From Chryseobacterium sp. FP211-J200 (GTDB lineage: Bacteria; Bacteroidota; Bacteroidia; Flavobacteriales; Weeksellaceae): a stretch of DNA of 64,000 nucleotides. Shown here one piece after another: positions 35,974 through 45,418 of the stretch. Positions within the stretch are counted from its first letter, which is position 1. Every line of letters begins with the position of its first letter. Location: positions 1 to 64,000 of the forward strand of contig NZ_LSHB01000013.1 of the NCBI RefSeq assembly GCF_001643375.1, read 5' to 3'. The notes below the pieces were generated by a model. The model saw only the letters and a list, made by a program, of their open reading frames with translations. It was not told the DNA's origin and searched no databases. The translations under genes and the position numbers were made by a program.

Positions 35974-38784
35974 TTAAGCTGTAACAGGTCTTTTTACAGG
36001 TTCACCGTTACATTGAAAAACAGAATTGATGATCTTCGTCTGGTTTTTCTCGAACATTTTGTGACTTCCTGGCGCTGGCGTTCCGCTTGCAACTGGAGAG
36101 ATCAACTGGATATTGGTATCACGGAAGTTTCTCAAGATGAAACTCCAAGCTCCCATATTTTCAGGTTCTTCCTGAGCCCAGATCAAGTCTTTCTTATTAT
36201 TATATTTATCGAAGATCGCTGTAATTTTTTCGAAGTTCAATGGATAAACTTGCTCAAGTCTTACCAAGGCTACTTTATCATCATTCAATTCTTCTTTCTT
36301 AGCCAAAAGATCGTAGTATAATTTACCAGTACAAAGCACCAATCTTTCCACTTTTGCAGGATCAGCTGTAGGATCGTCCAAAATTGGTTGGAAACTTCCT
36401 GTTGCAAGATCTTCTAGTGGAGAAACTACTTTTGGATGTCTCAACAATGATTTAGGCGTCATGATCACCAATGGTTTTCTGAATCCGAATTTCATTTGTC
36501 TTCTCAACAAGTGGAAATAGTTAGCTGGAGAAGTAATGTTTGCAACAATGATGTTCTCATTGGCAGCAAGCGTCAGGAATCTTTCCAATCTTGCAGAAGA
36601 GTGTTCTGCACCTTGACCTTCGGATCCGTGAGGCAACATCATTACCAAACCATCTTGGATCTTCCATTTTTCCTCGGCAGCAACTAGATATTGGTCAACA
36701 ATGATCTGAGCACCATTTGTAAAATCACCGAACTGAGCTTCCCAGATGGTCAATGTTTTAGGTGCGGCCATTGCATAACCATAATCGAAACCTAGAACGC
36801 CATATTCTGAAAGATGTGAGTTATAAACATCAAATCTTTGTTCGTTTATTTGTCTTAATGGGATATATTCTTCCTCTGTATCTTCAGTTTTAACAACGGC
36901 GTGGCGATGAGAGAATGTTCCTCTTTCCACATCTTCTCCGGAAAGTCTTACGTTATAACCTTCCGTAAGAAGTGTCGCATAAGCCAACAACTCTCCTGCT
37001 GCCCAATCCAAAGAATTATTCTCAACCATCTTTACTCTGTTTTCGAAAAGACGGGTAATTTTATTGATGAATTTTTTGTCTGAAGGAAGTGTAGAAATCT
37101 TAACCGCAAGCTCCTTCAATTTTTCAAGATCGTATGTGGTGTCAACGTTTGAATTGGCAACAGCACCTTTCGTCCCCAATGGGAAATCTGTCCAGTCGTC
37201 TTTCATGAAGACGTCCATCGTATTTCTTTCGATCTCTTTGGAAGCATCAAAATTCTCATCAAGCAGCGCTTTGAATTCCTTCTCCATTTTGCTCAAAACC
37301 TCGTCAGAAACAACATTTTCTTTGATCAAAAGATCTTTGTAGATCTCTCTTGGATTCTGATGTTTTGAGATTAATTTATAAAGATTTGGCTGGGTGAATC
37401 TTGGCTCATCACCTTCATTGTGACCATATTTTCTATAGCCAAGAAGGTCAATATAAACATCTTTACCAAACTTCGCACGGAAATCAGCCGCAAATCTGAT
37501 GGCGTGAACCACAGCTTCTACATCATCGGCATTGATGTGCATTACTGGAGAATCTGTCACTTTTGCAATATCTGTACAATATACAGACGATCTTGCATCG
37601 GTATAATTGGTTGTGAAAGAAACTTGGTTATTCACAACGATGTGAACTGTTCCACCTGTTTTGTAACCTTCCAGATTCATCATCTGAGCGATCTCATAAA
37701 CTATACCTTGACCAGCAATAGCACCATCTCCGTGGATCACGATTGGTAAAACTTTAGAATAGTCGTCTTTGTAAACATTATCTACCTTAGCTCGGCAGAT
37801 TCCTTCTACAAGGGCAGCTACCGTTTCCAGGTGCGATGGATTCGGCGTTAAATTAATTCTAACCTCTTCCCCATTTGCTGTGGTAATTTTTTTAGAAGAT
37901 CCCAAGTGGTATTTTACATCACCAGAGAATACATCTTCTTCAAATTCTTTCCCTTCGAATTCTGAGAAAATTTGTTTGTATGATTTTTGGAAAACATTAG
38001 TCAATACATTCAGACGTCCTCTGTGAGCCATTCCAAGAACAACCTCATCAACACCTAACTGTGAAGATCTTGTAATCAGTTGATCCAAAGCTGGGATCAA
38101 AGATTCACCTCCCTCCAGAGAGAAACGTTTTTGACCTACGAATTTTGTATGAAGATAATTTTCAAACGCCACCGCTTGGTTTAATTTGAAAAGGATCTCA
38201 GTTTTTTCCTGAGCAGAAAGTGTTGGGTGGTTTTCGTTGACGTTTACCCATTCCATGATCCACTTCTTCTCCTCCACATTTTGGATATGCATGTACTCCA
38301 CACCGATAGAATCACAATAGATGTTCTCCAGATGTGTAATGATCTCCTGCAAAGTTGCAGGACCAGGCATTCCGGTTTGTGTTGCAGAATTGAATTTCTT
38401 ATTCAGATCCTCCTTGGACAATCCGAAGTTTTCTATATCAAGTGTCGGGAAATAGAATCTTCTCTCCCTTACTGGATTTGTTTTTGTAAAAAGGTGTCCT
38501 CTTGACCTGTAAGCCTCGATCAGACTCACCACTTTGAATTCTTTCGAAATATCTTCTGAAACCGCATTGTTAGTGACAGCTTGCTGAGCATATTGAACAG
38601 GAGCAGAACTGGATGGCGCTGCCGAATCCGAATTATCATCGCCATAGTTTTCTAGAGCGAAATCAAAACCTTGAAAAAAAGATTTCCAAGAAGGCTCAAG
38701 AGAATCCGGGTATTTTTGGTATTGCGCATACATATCATCAATCAATTGAGCATGTACAGCATTTAGAAATGAAAATTTATCCAT
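35974..38784 (-). CDS. sucA: 2-oxoglutarate dehydrogenase E1
   Basis: The thiamine-diphosphate-dependent E1 subunit decarboxylates 2-oxoglutarate. At 936 residues it is the usual length. An N-terminal E2-binding segment (FLNAVHAQLIDDMYAQYQKYPDSLEPSWKSFFQGF) is followed by VLGMAHRGRLNVL, the ThDP motif region HGDGAIAGQG ... MNLEGYKTGGTVHIVVNNQVSFTT, and RKYGHNEGDEPRFTQP. The transketolase-like pyrimidine domain holds SHRHAVVKTEDT and LPHGSEGQGAEHSSARLERFL. A TAAATTTG -7-like element lies about 45 bases upstream (38,829-38,836, minus strand), without a clear -33 partner. First gene of the sucAB unit. Confidence 0.97.
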   Translation of the reverse strand: MDKFSFLNAVHAQLIDDMYAQYQKYPDSLEPSWKSFFQGFDFALENYGDDNSDSAAPSSSAPVQYAQQAVTNNAVSEDISKEFKVVSLIEAYRSRGHLFTKTNPVRERRFYFPTLDIENFGLSKEDLNKKFNSATQTGMPGPATLQEIITHLENIYCDSIGVEYMHIQNVEEKKWIMEWVNVNENHPTLSAQEKTEILFKLNQAVAFENYLHTKFVGQKRFSLEGGESLIPALDQLITRSSQLGVDEVVLGMAHRGRLNVLTNVFQKSYKQIFSEFEGKEFEEDVFSGDVKYHLGSSKKITTANGEEVRINLTPNPSHLETVAALVEGICRAKVDNVYKDDYSKVLPIVIHGDGAIAGQGIVYEIAQMMNLEGYKTGGTVHIVVNNQVSFTTNYTDARSSVYCTDIAKVTDSPVMHINADDVEAVVHAIRFAADFRAKFGKDVYIDLLGYRKYGHNEGDEPRFTQPNLYKLISKHQNPREIYKDLLIKENVVSDEVLSKMEKEFKALLDENFDASKEIERNTMDVFMKDDWTDFPLGTKGAVANSNVDTTYDLEKLKELAVKISTLPSDKKFINKITRLFENRVKMVENNSLDWAAGELLAYATLLTEGYNVRLSGEDVERGTFSHRHAVVKTEDTEEEYIPLRQINEQRFDVYNSHLSEYGVLGFDYGYAMAAPKTLTIWEAQFGDFTNGAQIIVDQYLVAAEEKWKIQDGLVMMLPHGSEGQGAEHSSARLERFLTLAANENIIVANITSPANYFHLLRRQMKFGFRKPLVIMTPKSLLRHPKVVSPLEDLATGSFQPILDDPTADPAKVERLVLCTGKLYYDLLAKKEELNDDKVALVRLEQVYPLNFEKITAIFDKYNNKKDLIWAQEEPENMGAWSFILRNFRDTNIQLISPVASGTPAPGSHKMFEKNQTKIINSVFQCNGEPVKRPVTA

Positions 38785-38908
38785 TATTACAGACTATCTG
38801 TTAAATTTTATTATTAAATAATTGCCAACAAATTTACTAAATTTTTGTGGAATGGCACATAATGTACTGTTTTATTACCGTAAATATACGTGATATTTAT
38901 CAGATAAA

Positions 38909-39943
38909 CTATCGATAAACGGGGAGAGATAATTTTAACTTTACATCCTGAACATCAGTTGGTTCTTCAAGGAACTCTTCCATAAGCTGCCCGTTTCTGA
39001 GCGTGTCTTTCTTCGCCTTTTTCAGCAGTTCCTGGATGTTTTTTATGCGGTTGTTATAATTTCCCTGAAAATAGATCACATAGACCTTTGAGGCATTCAC
39101 GGTTTGAAAATTGAAATTGTTATCACTGACAGAAACCCGTTTTGACAATGGAATGCCATAGAAATATGAGATCTCTTTATCTTTGAGACTTGCCGCATTT
39201 GTTAGGAGTACCGGAACACCGAATTCATCATCCTTTTTAGCAAGATCGGACTTGATGAAGTTGAGGACTTTGTTGTGGTTCATCAAAACGTTTTTAAAGA
39301 TGATCTCCTTTGTATTTCGTGTGCTTACATTTACGCCAAGCAAAAGTCCACCTTCCCTGTTCTCAACCATCACGCTGTCATATTTCACCGATGCCAATTG
39401 CTGGTCTCTGTCCACTTTGTTCCCTAAAAGCGAATAGAGATTCTTCATACTTTTATCGATGTTCTCAACAAAGAAATCTTCTGCAACCAGATTCAGTGAC
39501 CTTTCCAGATAACTTCTTTTTGGTGTATGAATATTCCAAATTAATTTGGTCTTGTTGCCAGCTGGGATGAACTTAACATCGATCAGATAAGGATTTTCGC
39601 TCTCACCTTCGAAAAGTTGATAACGCAGCGTTCTGTTTTTATTGGAATATCGGATAAACATATCTCCGAACTCATTGTTCTTTTTATTAGAGAATTTCAT
39701 CGAACTTCCAAGACCTTCGTATGGTGTAAAAAAGCGATAGCTGACGTCTTCTTTCCCATTAAAGAAATCATTCCATGCCGTAAAATTCTGAAGATTGTTG
39801 AACTGAGGAAAAACTTTGTCTACAGGATAAGCAATCTCTGAATGATGAACGAAACTTTTGCTGTCGTCCACAAAATTCATAGAAATAGAATATACACCGA
39901 ATAAGCAGAGAATAATTATGATGATAAATTTGAGAAAACGCAT
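38909..39943 (-). CDS. Membrane-anchored SRPBCC protein with GyrI-like C-terminus
   Basis: A 344-residue protein with an N-terminal hydrophobic helix (residues 3-20, LKFIIIIILCLFGVYSI) and no lipobox. Residues 30-170 read as a START/SRPBCC ligand-binding fold (SEIAYPVDKVFPQFNNLQNFTAWNDFF; TPYEGLGSSMKFSN). Residues 190-344 resemble the GyrI/SOUL-like effector-binding fold (SVMVENREGGLLLGVNVSTRNT; GIPLSKRVSVSDNNFNFQTVNASKVYVIYFQGNY). The ligand is unknown. It probably sits in the periplasm on the inner membrane. The gene follows tamL by 15 bases, so the two are probably cotranscribed. Confidence 0.65.
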   Translation of the reverse strand: MRFLKFIIIIILCLFGVYSISMNFVDDSKSFVHHSEIAYPVDKVFPQFNNLQNFTAWNDFFNGKEDVSYRFFTPYEGLGSSMKFSNKKNNEFGDMFIRYSNKNRTLRYQLFEGESENPYLIDVKFIPAGNKTKLIWNIHTPKRSYLERSLNLVAEDFFVENIDKSMKNLYSLLGNKVDRDQQLASVKYDSVMVENREGGLLLGVNVSTRNTKEIIFKNVLMNHNKVLNFIKSDLAKKDDEFGVPVLLTNAASLKDKEISYFYGIPLSKRVSVSDNNFNFQTVNASKVYVIYFQGNYNNRIKNIQELLKKAKKDTLRNGQLMEEFLEEPTDVQDVKLKLSLPVYR

Positions 39944-39958
39944 TTTTTAATAATAAAT

Positions 39959-42553
39959 TTAGAATGGATAACCGATTGCGAAGTTGATGGTTGGCTTCAA
40001 TGGCTGTATCTTGTCAATCACCCATCTTTCACCCTCAGGTCTGTTAGGATCATGTATTTTGTAAGCCATATCCAATCTCAGATTCACATAAGCGATATTC
40101 ATCCTGATCCCAAATCCGCTACCAACACCCATCTGACTGATAAACTTCTTGAATTTGAACTGGTCTCCGAATCCATTGTCTTTAAGACCCCAAATATTAC
40201 CTGCATCTGTAAAGAGTGCGGCTTCAAAAGTATCTGTAAGAGGAAGACGGTATTCTATACTGGTTGTCAATTTCACATTGTCCATCGCATAAGAACGTAC
40301 GCGCTCATCCAACTGGGAATCCGCAGGTCCCAATCCACCAAAAGCAACCCAGGCTCTAATATCGTACGCACCTCCATTGAAGTACGACCTTACAAAAGGC
40401 ATCTCCGTAGAGTTACCATAAGGAATCCCTATCCCAACAAATTGTCTAACCGCCAATGTGTGCGGCTTTGCACGATCATTGAAAAAGGTAAAATACTTTC
40501 GGAAATCAAAATCAAACTTAATGAACTGCGAGAACGGGATATTGAAGATGGTTTTTGTATTGCCATACAGCAAATAGTTCTCTTCTTTTTTGGTGATCAG
40601 ATTAAGGAAATTACCCGCGATCTCCACTTTCCCTGTAAATGCAAATGGATTTCTGTAATCTTTTTTTCCGATCTCATTATAACTAAAATTATATAGGATA
40701 GAAGAAATAATAACGTCCTGCGTTTGGCGCTCCTTATTGTAAATGGACTGCATGTAATTGTACAGTAATCCACTATCGGTAGCTAAAAGGTTGGCAATAA
40801 AAGGGGTATCATTTAAAATGATTGCAGAAATCTGATCAAAAGAATAATTATTTGGATTAACTTCAGGATGATCAACTTTGTAAAGGTCGAAGATGTTTTC
40901 CCGATATTCATTATCAGCTGGGAAATAACCGTAGTATCTATCTTTATTCTGAGTCAAACTCAACTGTGTATTGAACAAGGTCAGTCTATGTTGTACAAGT
41001 CCGTCGTTCACATTGGCATTATAAGAAAGCCCTGTATTGAAGTTGATCCTACCCAATCCAATATTATTTTGGACAGATGCTCCAAGATTGATACTGGTTG
41101 TAGGCGAATATCTTTTGGGGATCAGCTTATAATATCTTCTTATAGGAACCAGCAACCTAGGAAACTGAAGCGATGTCTGCGCAGACAACTCGTACGCATT
41201 GAAAAATGCATTCGGGTCTTTTGGATCTTTTGTGGTCCCGATAATCCCGGAAAAACTGGTCACTAGATTCTCCGCGCCTCCAAACACATTTCTGGTGGTA
41301 AGATCAACCGACGGAGAAAAACCAAAATTCAGGATCTGAGAATAATGGATATCTGTTGCTATATTGAACTCATACTTTGGCAAAGGTTTCAAAACGTATT
41401 CTACATCAATAATGCTGTCTCTTTCTGCAGCGGTTCCCTTTTTTCTAAGTTCATCAGAAGCTTTCAGGATCGTGAAGTTGTTCATCGCGATCAGATTCCT
41501 TCTTGTAAGGTCCAGATTGGACTGCTTATAGACCTCTCCACTCCTCAAAGTGATTGGCAACCATAAAGAATTCACAGTGTATGCACTGTCTTTTCTATAG
41601 ATATTGATCCCTCTAAGACTGTCTTTCAGTGGCAGTTTGCCGACGTTATTAATATTCCTGGCAACAGAAACACTAATATTTCCGATAGTAGCCTTTCTGT
41701 AAGGCGTATCCAAAGAATCTTTGTGAATGGACATTACCACAGGAACATCCTTTCTGCTTTTCAAAGAATCCGCAATAAAATAGATGTCCTGATTGTCATT
41801 ATTAAATTTATAATATCCCTCATCTCTCATCAAATCGTTGATTCTCACAATTTCTTTTTCCAAGACACCTTCGTCCAAGATCTGACCTTTTCTTACAAGG
41901 CTTTTATCAAGTTTGAACTCGTACAAAGCTCTGATGTTCGGGTCCGGGATATTGTAATAATAATCTTTGATGTATGTTGGGTCTTTATGTGTGATGACAT
42001 ATTCCACCTCTGCTTTCTTAGCAGCAGAATCTTTATCTACCGTTGTTTTAACTTCTGCATCCCAATAGCCACGATTGATCAATCTATTATTGATACTCTT
42101 CGCACTTTGATTGGTTTTTGCATCGCTTAGGATCACTGGCGCATTTCCTACTGTATGGAAGAATCTGTTCCAAAAAAGATTTTTCCCCACATACTCAGGA
42201 TGGTCATATTTCACGAACAAGGAGTCCCTGAGTTTCTGATTTCTCATCTCACTTGGGTAGGTCATATATTCCTTCAGGATCGTATCATACTTTGGGTTGG
42301 CAGCATTGTAGAACATCAGTCCCAAAGGAACAACCATCAATGTTTTTTTGTTTGGTTTCTGGGCCACCAGATCAGGAAGCTCATCGCCTAAAATTTTACC
42401 ATCCGTGTATTCGAATTTGTTTTGTGTGAGAAGATATTCTCCGTCAGGAACTTTTTTAGTGACGTTACATGCGTACAAAATCGCACTTAAAATTGCGGAG
42501 TAACAAAATATATGATATTTTTGGAAATATTTGTTGATATGCTTACGGCTCAT
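39959..42553 (-). CDS. tamL: BamA/TamA-family outer-membrane lipoprotein (TamL-like)
   Basis: TamL is the Bacteroidota partner of TamB in outer-membrane protein export. From Met at 42,553 (MSRKHINKYF) the protein has 864 residues; the open frame extends 15 codons further upstream. A hydrophobic N-terminus ends ILYAC, a lipobox with Cys28. POTRA-like repeats occupy about 60-400 (YWDAEVKTTVDKDSAAKKAEVEYVI; DEGYYKFN). A BamA-type barrel fills the C-terminal half, with the conserved RAWVAFGGLGP segment and a terminal ITFAIGYPF-like strand. The start codon lies inside the coding start of the divergent methyltransferase gene. Confidence 0.85.
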   Translation of the reverse strand: MSRKHINKYFQKYHIFCYSAILSAILYACNVTKKVPDGEYLLTQNKFEYTDGKILGDELPDLVAQKPNKKTLMVVPLGLMFYNAANPKYDTILKEYMTYPSEMRNQKLRDSLFVKYDHPEYVGKNLFWNRFFHTVGNAPVILSDAKTNQSAKSINNRLINRGYWDAEVKTTVDKDSAAKKAEVEYVITHKDPTYIKDYYYNIPDPNIRALYEFKLDKSLVRKGQILDEGVLEKEIVRINDLMRDEGYYKFNNDNQDIYFIADSLKSRKDVPVVMSIHKDSLDTPYRKATIGNISVSVARNINNVGKLPLKDSLRGINIYRKDSAYTVNSLWLPITLRSGEVYKQSNLDLTRRNLIAMNNFTILKASDELRKKGTAAERDSIIDVEYVLKPLPKYEFNIATDIHYSQILNFGFSPSVDLTTRNVFGGAENLVTSFSGIIGTTKDPKDPNAFFNAYELSAQTSLQFPRLLVPIRRYYKLIPKRYSPTTSINLGASVQNNIGLGRINFNTGLSYNANVNDGLVQHRLTLFNTQLSLTQNKDRYYGYFPADNEYRENIFDLYKVDHPEVNPNNYSFDQISAIILNDTPFIANLLATDSGLLYNYMQSIYNKERQTQDVIISSILYNFSYNEIGKKDYRNPFAFTGKVEIAGNFLNLITKKEENYLLYGNTKTIFNIPFSQFIKFDFDFRKYFTFFNDRAKPHTLAVRQFVGIGIPYGNSTEMPFVRSYFNGGAYDIRAWVAFGGLGPADSQLDERVRSYAMDNVKLTTSIEYRLPLTDTFEAALFTDAGNIWGLKDNGFGDQFKFKKFISQMGVGSGFGIRMNIAYVNLRLDMAYKIHDPNRPEGERWVIDKIQPLKPTINFAIGYPF

Positions 42554-43267
42554 ACTATAAAGACTATACAATCTCTGGACAAAAAGAAATACAGGCAAAA
42601 ATACAATTTGTTTTTAGTTGAGGGTAATAAAATTATAAAAGAACTACCCAATTCTGACTACGAAATCGAAAACCTATATTCCATAGATCCGGAAAATATT
42701 ACTTTCAAAACGAAAGGAATTGAGAAAATCTTGCCTAATGACCTCAAAAAGATAAGTTTTCTTCAGCATCCGAAAGATTCTGTGGCCGTTTGTAAGATTC
42801 CTGAAAGTAAAATTTTAACTGATGTAAAAATTCAATTGATATTGGATGGAATTCAGGATCCGGGAAATCTTGGGACGATCATCAGATTGGCAGATTGGTT
42901 CGGGATAGAGCAGATCATTTGTAGCAATGATACAGTGGATGTTTATAATCCAAAAGTGATACAGGCGACAATGGGCTCTTTCTTAAGGGTAAATGTTTTT
43001 TACACCAATCTTGATGAATATCTGAGAGACTATCAATATCCCATTTTAGGAACCGATATGAATGGAGAAAACATCTATGAAACCCAATTTCCAGAAAGAT
43101 TTTCTTTGGTGTTTGGTAATGAGGGAAACGGAATAAGACCTTCCACGGAAGATCTTATTTCAAAAATGATCACCATCCCAAGATTCGGAAAATCACAGTC
43201 AACAGAGAGTCTCAATGTTTCTATGTCCGCCGGAATCATCTTGGGCGAAGTATTTTCTAAAAAATAA
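42539..43267 (+). CDS. RNA 2'-O-methyltransferase, TrmH/SpoU family
   Basis: A SAM-dependent SPOUT methyltransferase that 2'-O-methylates rRNA or tRNA. Start is MLTAHTIKTIQSLDKKKYRQ at 42,539, which fits the family; the open frame runs 9 codons further upstream. Features: an L30-like N-terminal substrate-binding domain (LFLVEGNKIIKEL), then the knot domain motifs 1-3: LDGIQDPGNLGTIIRLADWFG, LVFGNEGNGIRPS, and IPRFGKSQSTESLNVSMSAGIIL. The target nucleotide is not predictable. Its first 15 bases overlap the start of the divergent tamL. Confidence 0.93.
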   Translation: MLTAHTIKTIQSLDKKKYRQKYNLFLVEGNKIIKELPNSDYEIENLYSIDPENITFKTKGIEKILPNDLKKISFLQHPKDSVAVCKIPESKILTDVKIQLILDGIQDPGNLGTIIRLADWFGIEQIICSNDTVDVYNPKVIQATMGSFLRVNVFYTNLDEYLRDYQYPILGTDMNGENIYETQFPERFSLVFGNEGNGIRPSTEDLISKMITIPRFGKSQSTESLNVSMSAGIILGEVFSKK

Positions 43268-43270
43268 ATT

Positions 43271-43765
43271 TTAGATTAATTTTTCTAAACTGGACGTTGT
43301 TTTGTTTTTCTGATATTCATCCAATTTTTTTCTGATAAATCTAAGGGCATAAGGTGCAAGATACACCAATGCCAAACCAACTGCTTTTCTTTTCCAATTT
43401 TTATTCATCACACTTTTTTTTGCAAAATTACTTACTAGCGCCACAGTTCCCATTTTGATGGTCGTTTCCAACAATCCGGACTTTACGCCATCGTTTGCCA
43501 AATTTAGAATATTTTTTTTAGATGCTGTCTCTTTCATTCCGGAAGAGATCTCTCTCATGATATTTTGAGTATCCAATGAAAGTGATTTTTCGCCATCCTC
43601 ATCTTCAGTTTCTTTCAGGAGCTTATCTGTCAGACCATTGGTCATGACACTCAGGCTGTCCTTTTTACTTTTGAAGGTCAAAATATCTTCCAACTCGCCG
43701 ATTTCTTGTTTCAGAAGTCTTTTTTCACTTCTTAGTTCATCAAGATTAGTATATTTAGTTGCCAT
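43271..43765 (-). CDS. Hypothetical protein with basic hydrophobic C-terminus
   Basis: An unrecognised protein of 164 residues. Residues 1-45 are a predicted coiled coil (LDELRSEKRLLKQEIGELEDIL), the middle is acidic and Ser/Lys-rich, and a hydrophobic stretch (about 105-150, MGTVALVSNFAKKSV, AVGLALVYLAPYALRFI) suggests one or two membrane segments. It follows the holin-like gene by 4 bases and is close to the YtxH gene. This trio (YtxH, holin-like, coiled-coil protein) recurs in flavobacterial genomes and is usually regarded as stress or envelope related. It has no assigned function. Confidence 0.65.
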   Translation of the reverse strand: MATKYTNLDELRSEKRLLKQEIGELEDILTFKSKKDSLSVMTNGLTDKLLKETEDEDGEKSLSLDTQNIMREISSGMKETASKKNILNLANDGVKSGLLETTIKMGTVALVSNFAKKSVMNKNWKRKAVGLALVYLAPYALRFIRKKLDEYQKNKTTSSLEKLI

Positions 43766-43769
43766 AAGT

Positions 43770-44078
43770 TTATTTTTTTAGAAAGTCAATTACCTGATTT
43801 GCGATGGATTTGACAATCAATTTCTTGAGGAAGAAAACCGCGATCATCAGCACAAAATAGAATCCTGCAACGATCAAAAATCCATATCCCATATTTCCTA
43901 ACGATTGACCGATCAGGAATGCTATCCCAAAATTGAAAAGAATGATAAAGAATGAAAATGCGATCACCACAATGGAAATGAATACAATAATCCCAGCGGA
44001 AAGTGACGACTTCTCCGTGAATTGGAGCTTGATCAGATCCAGACGCTTAGTCGTATAATCTTTTATAATATCAATCAT
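43770..44078 (-). CDS. Phage-holin-like membrane protein (YqjE/holin 3-6 type)
   Basis: A 102-residue membrane protein with two helices (about 27-52 and 60-85, AGIIVFISIVVIAFSFFIILF; YGFLIVAGFYFVLMIAVFF) and amphipathic ends. It fits the chromosomal putative-holin family (Actinobacterial holin-X/YqjE), which despite the name is a resident membrane protein and not evidence of prophage. Start ATG at 44,078. The next gene follows after 4 bases. Confidence 0.75.
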   Translation of the reverse strand: MIDIIKDYTTKRLDLIKLQFTEKSSLSAGIIVFISIVVIAFSFFIILFNFGIAFLIGQSLGNMGYGFLIVAGFYFVLMIAVFFLKKLIVKSIANQVIDFLKK

Positions 44079-44117
44079 ATGTATCTTGTTAAATATAAAA
44101 TAACACTATTATTTACA

Positions 44118-44148
44118 AAAAAAGGAATTTAGTTTCTAAATTCCTTTT
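44118..44148 (-). terminator. Terminator after YtxH gene
   Basis: AAAAGGAATTTAG pairs with CTAAATTCCTTTT in a 13-bp stem with a TTT loop; five to six A (T on the minus strand) follow. It separates the YtxH gene from the holin-like pair. Confidence 0.85.
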
Positions 44149-44170
44149 CGAGAATGCTGTATTATAAGGC

Positions 44171-44548
44171 TTATTTCAAACCGTCCAATTCAGTTTCTAC
44201 GTCTTTTACAACATCAGAAGTTTTGGTAACGATCTGATCTTTATATTTGTCATAGCTGTCTTTTACAGTAGAAGCTACATTTTGAGCTGTTTCTTTGAAA
44301 GTGGAAGATAAAGAGTTGTATTTATCTTTTACGTTGTGAGACACTTCAGAATATTTATCTTTTACAACTTCAGAAGTTTTTCCGTATTCGTCAACCGCTT
44401 TATCTTTTAGATCGTTGGCTTTGTCTCTGATTTTCTTTCTGGTCTCTTTACCTTCTTCGGGAGCATAAAGTAAACCTAAAATTACACCTGTTGCTGCTCC
44501 TGCTAATAATGCAGCCAATACTGCTGCTGAGTTTGATTTTTTTGACAT
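44171..44548 (-). CDS. YtxH-domain protein
   Basis: A 125-residue protein. A glycine-rich N-terminal hydrophobic segment (8-28, AAVLAALLAGAATGVILGLLYAPEEG) carries the YtxH/gas-vesicle-like signature ending YAPEEGKETRKKI. It is followed by a long amphipathic helix with repeated DKYSE, VKDKY and DKAV units in 11-residue periodicity, similar to LEA-type stress proteins. YtxH proteins are often general-stress induced; that is family knowledge and not shown here. It has its own terminator. Confidence 0.85.
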   Translation of the reverse strand: MSKKSNSAAVLAALLAGAATGVILGLLYAPEEGKETRKKIRDKANDLKDKAVDEYGKTSEVVKDKYSEVSHNVKDKYNSLSSTFKETAQNVASTVKDSYDKYKDQIVTKTSDVVKDVETELDGLK

Positions 44549-44641
44549 TGTTATTATTTTTGAGTTAATTTAAAATTGATAATAATGATTTTAAATTTAC
44601 AACTAAAATGCCAAAGAAAGAAACAACCTCTTAAAATTTTG

Positions 44642-45319
44642 TTAAAACTTTTTGATATAAGATAAAATCAAAGCAATGGTTTCCTCTTTATTGATGTCTG
44701 TATTATCGATGAGGATAGCGTCATCTGCCTGTTTCAGAGGAGAAACCTCCCTTTCACTGTCGATCTTGTCTCTTGAAATCAGATTCTGCTTCACGGTTTC
44801 AATATCTGTTTTTTCACCTGCCAATTCCAATTCTAGAAAACGCCTTCTGGCACGTTCGTCCTGACTGGCTGTCATAAAAAATTTGAAATCCGCATTCGGA
44901 AGGACAACTGTCCCGATATCTCTGCCATCCATGATCACACCGCCTTTCTCGGCAATATCTCGTTGGGTTTTCAAGAGGAAATTACGAACATCCGCCACCT
45001 TTGCAACCTGACTTACATGGTCTGAAACCTGTGGAAAACGGATCTCTTTATTGATATTGTTTCCATTCATGAACAATTGTAGTTCAGCATCAACATTCTG
45101 AAACTCCAGATTAATTTTCGGAAGATTTTTTATTAATCGATCGATGTCAACAGCATTATTGTCATCAATACAGTTTTGAAGTGCAAAATAAGTGATACCT
45201 CTGTAAAGTGCACCAGTATCCATATGGATCAGGCCGAGAGTCTTTGCAATGATTTTAGAAATGGAACTTTTCCCCGTGGATGAAAATCCGTCGATTGCGA
45301 TAACCGGTTTTTTTGTCAT
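44642..45319 (-). CDS. cmk: (d)CMP kinase
   Basis: A cytidylate kinase of 225 residues that phosphorylates CMP and dCMP with ATP. P loop GFSSTGKSS (11-19), the CMP-binding MDTGALYRGITYFALQ, RDIGTVVLPNADFKFFMTAS, and the LID-like RARRRFLELE are all present. Arginines for phosphate binding (GRDIG; SRDKIDSEREVSPLKQADDAI) are kept. Start ATG at 45,319. It has no close operon partner; porQ lies 100 bases upstream on the same strand. Confidence 0.96.
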   Translation of the reverse strand: MTKKPVIAIDGFSSTGKSSISKIIAKTLGLIHMDTGALYRGITYFALQNCIDDNNAVDIDRLIKNLPKINLEFQNVDAELQLFMNGNNINKEIRFPQVSDHVSQVAKVADVRNFLLKTQRDIAEKGGVIMDGRDIGTVVLPNADFKFFMTASQDERARRRFLELELAGEKTDIETVKQNLISRDKIDSEREVSPLKQADDAILIDNTDINKEETIALILSYIKKF

Positions 45320-45418
45320 AGCGCAAAATTAAAAAATTCTGAGATTTTGACATTATGAAATTGAAAGATTAAGAAATTAAGTTTTGAATCTTTATACTTT
45401 TTTCTTGAGTCTTAATTT

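Noticed and set aside
43770-44078. Prophage holin
   Set aside because: It belongs to a resident membrane protein family beside YtxH; no phage structural, lysis or integrase genes are present.
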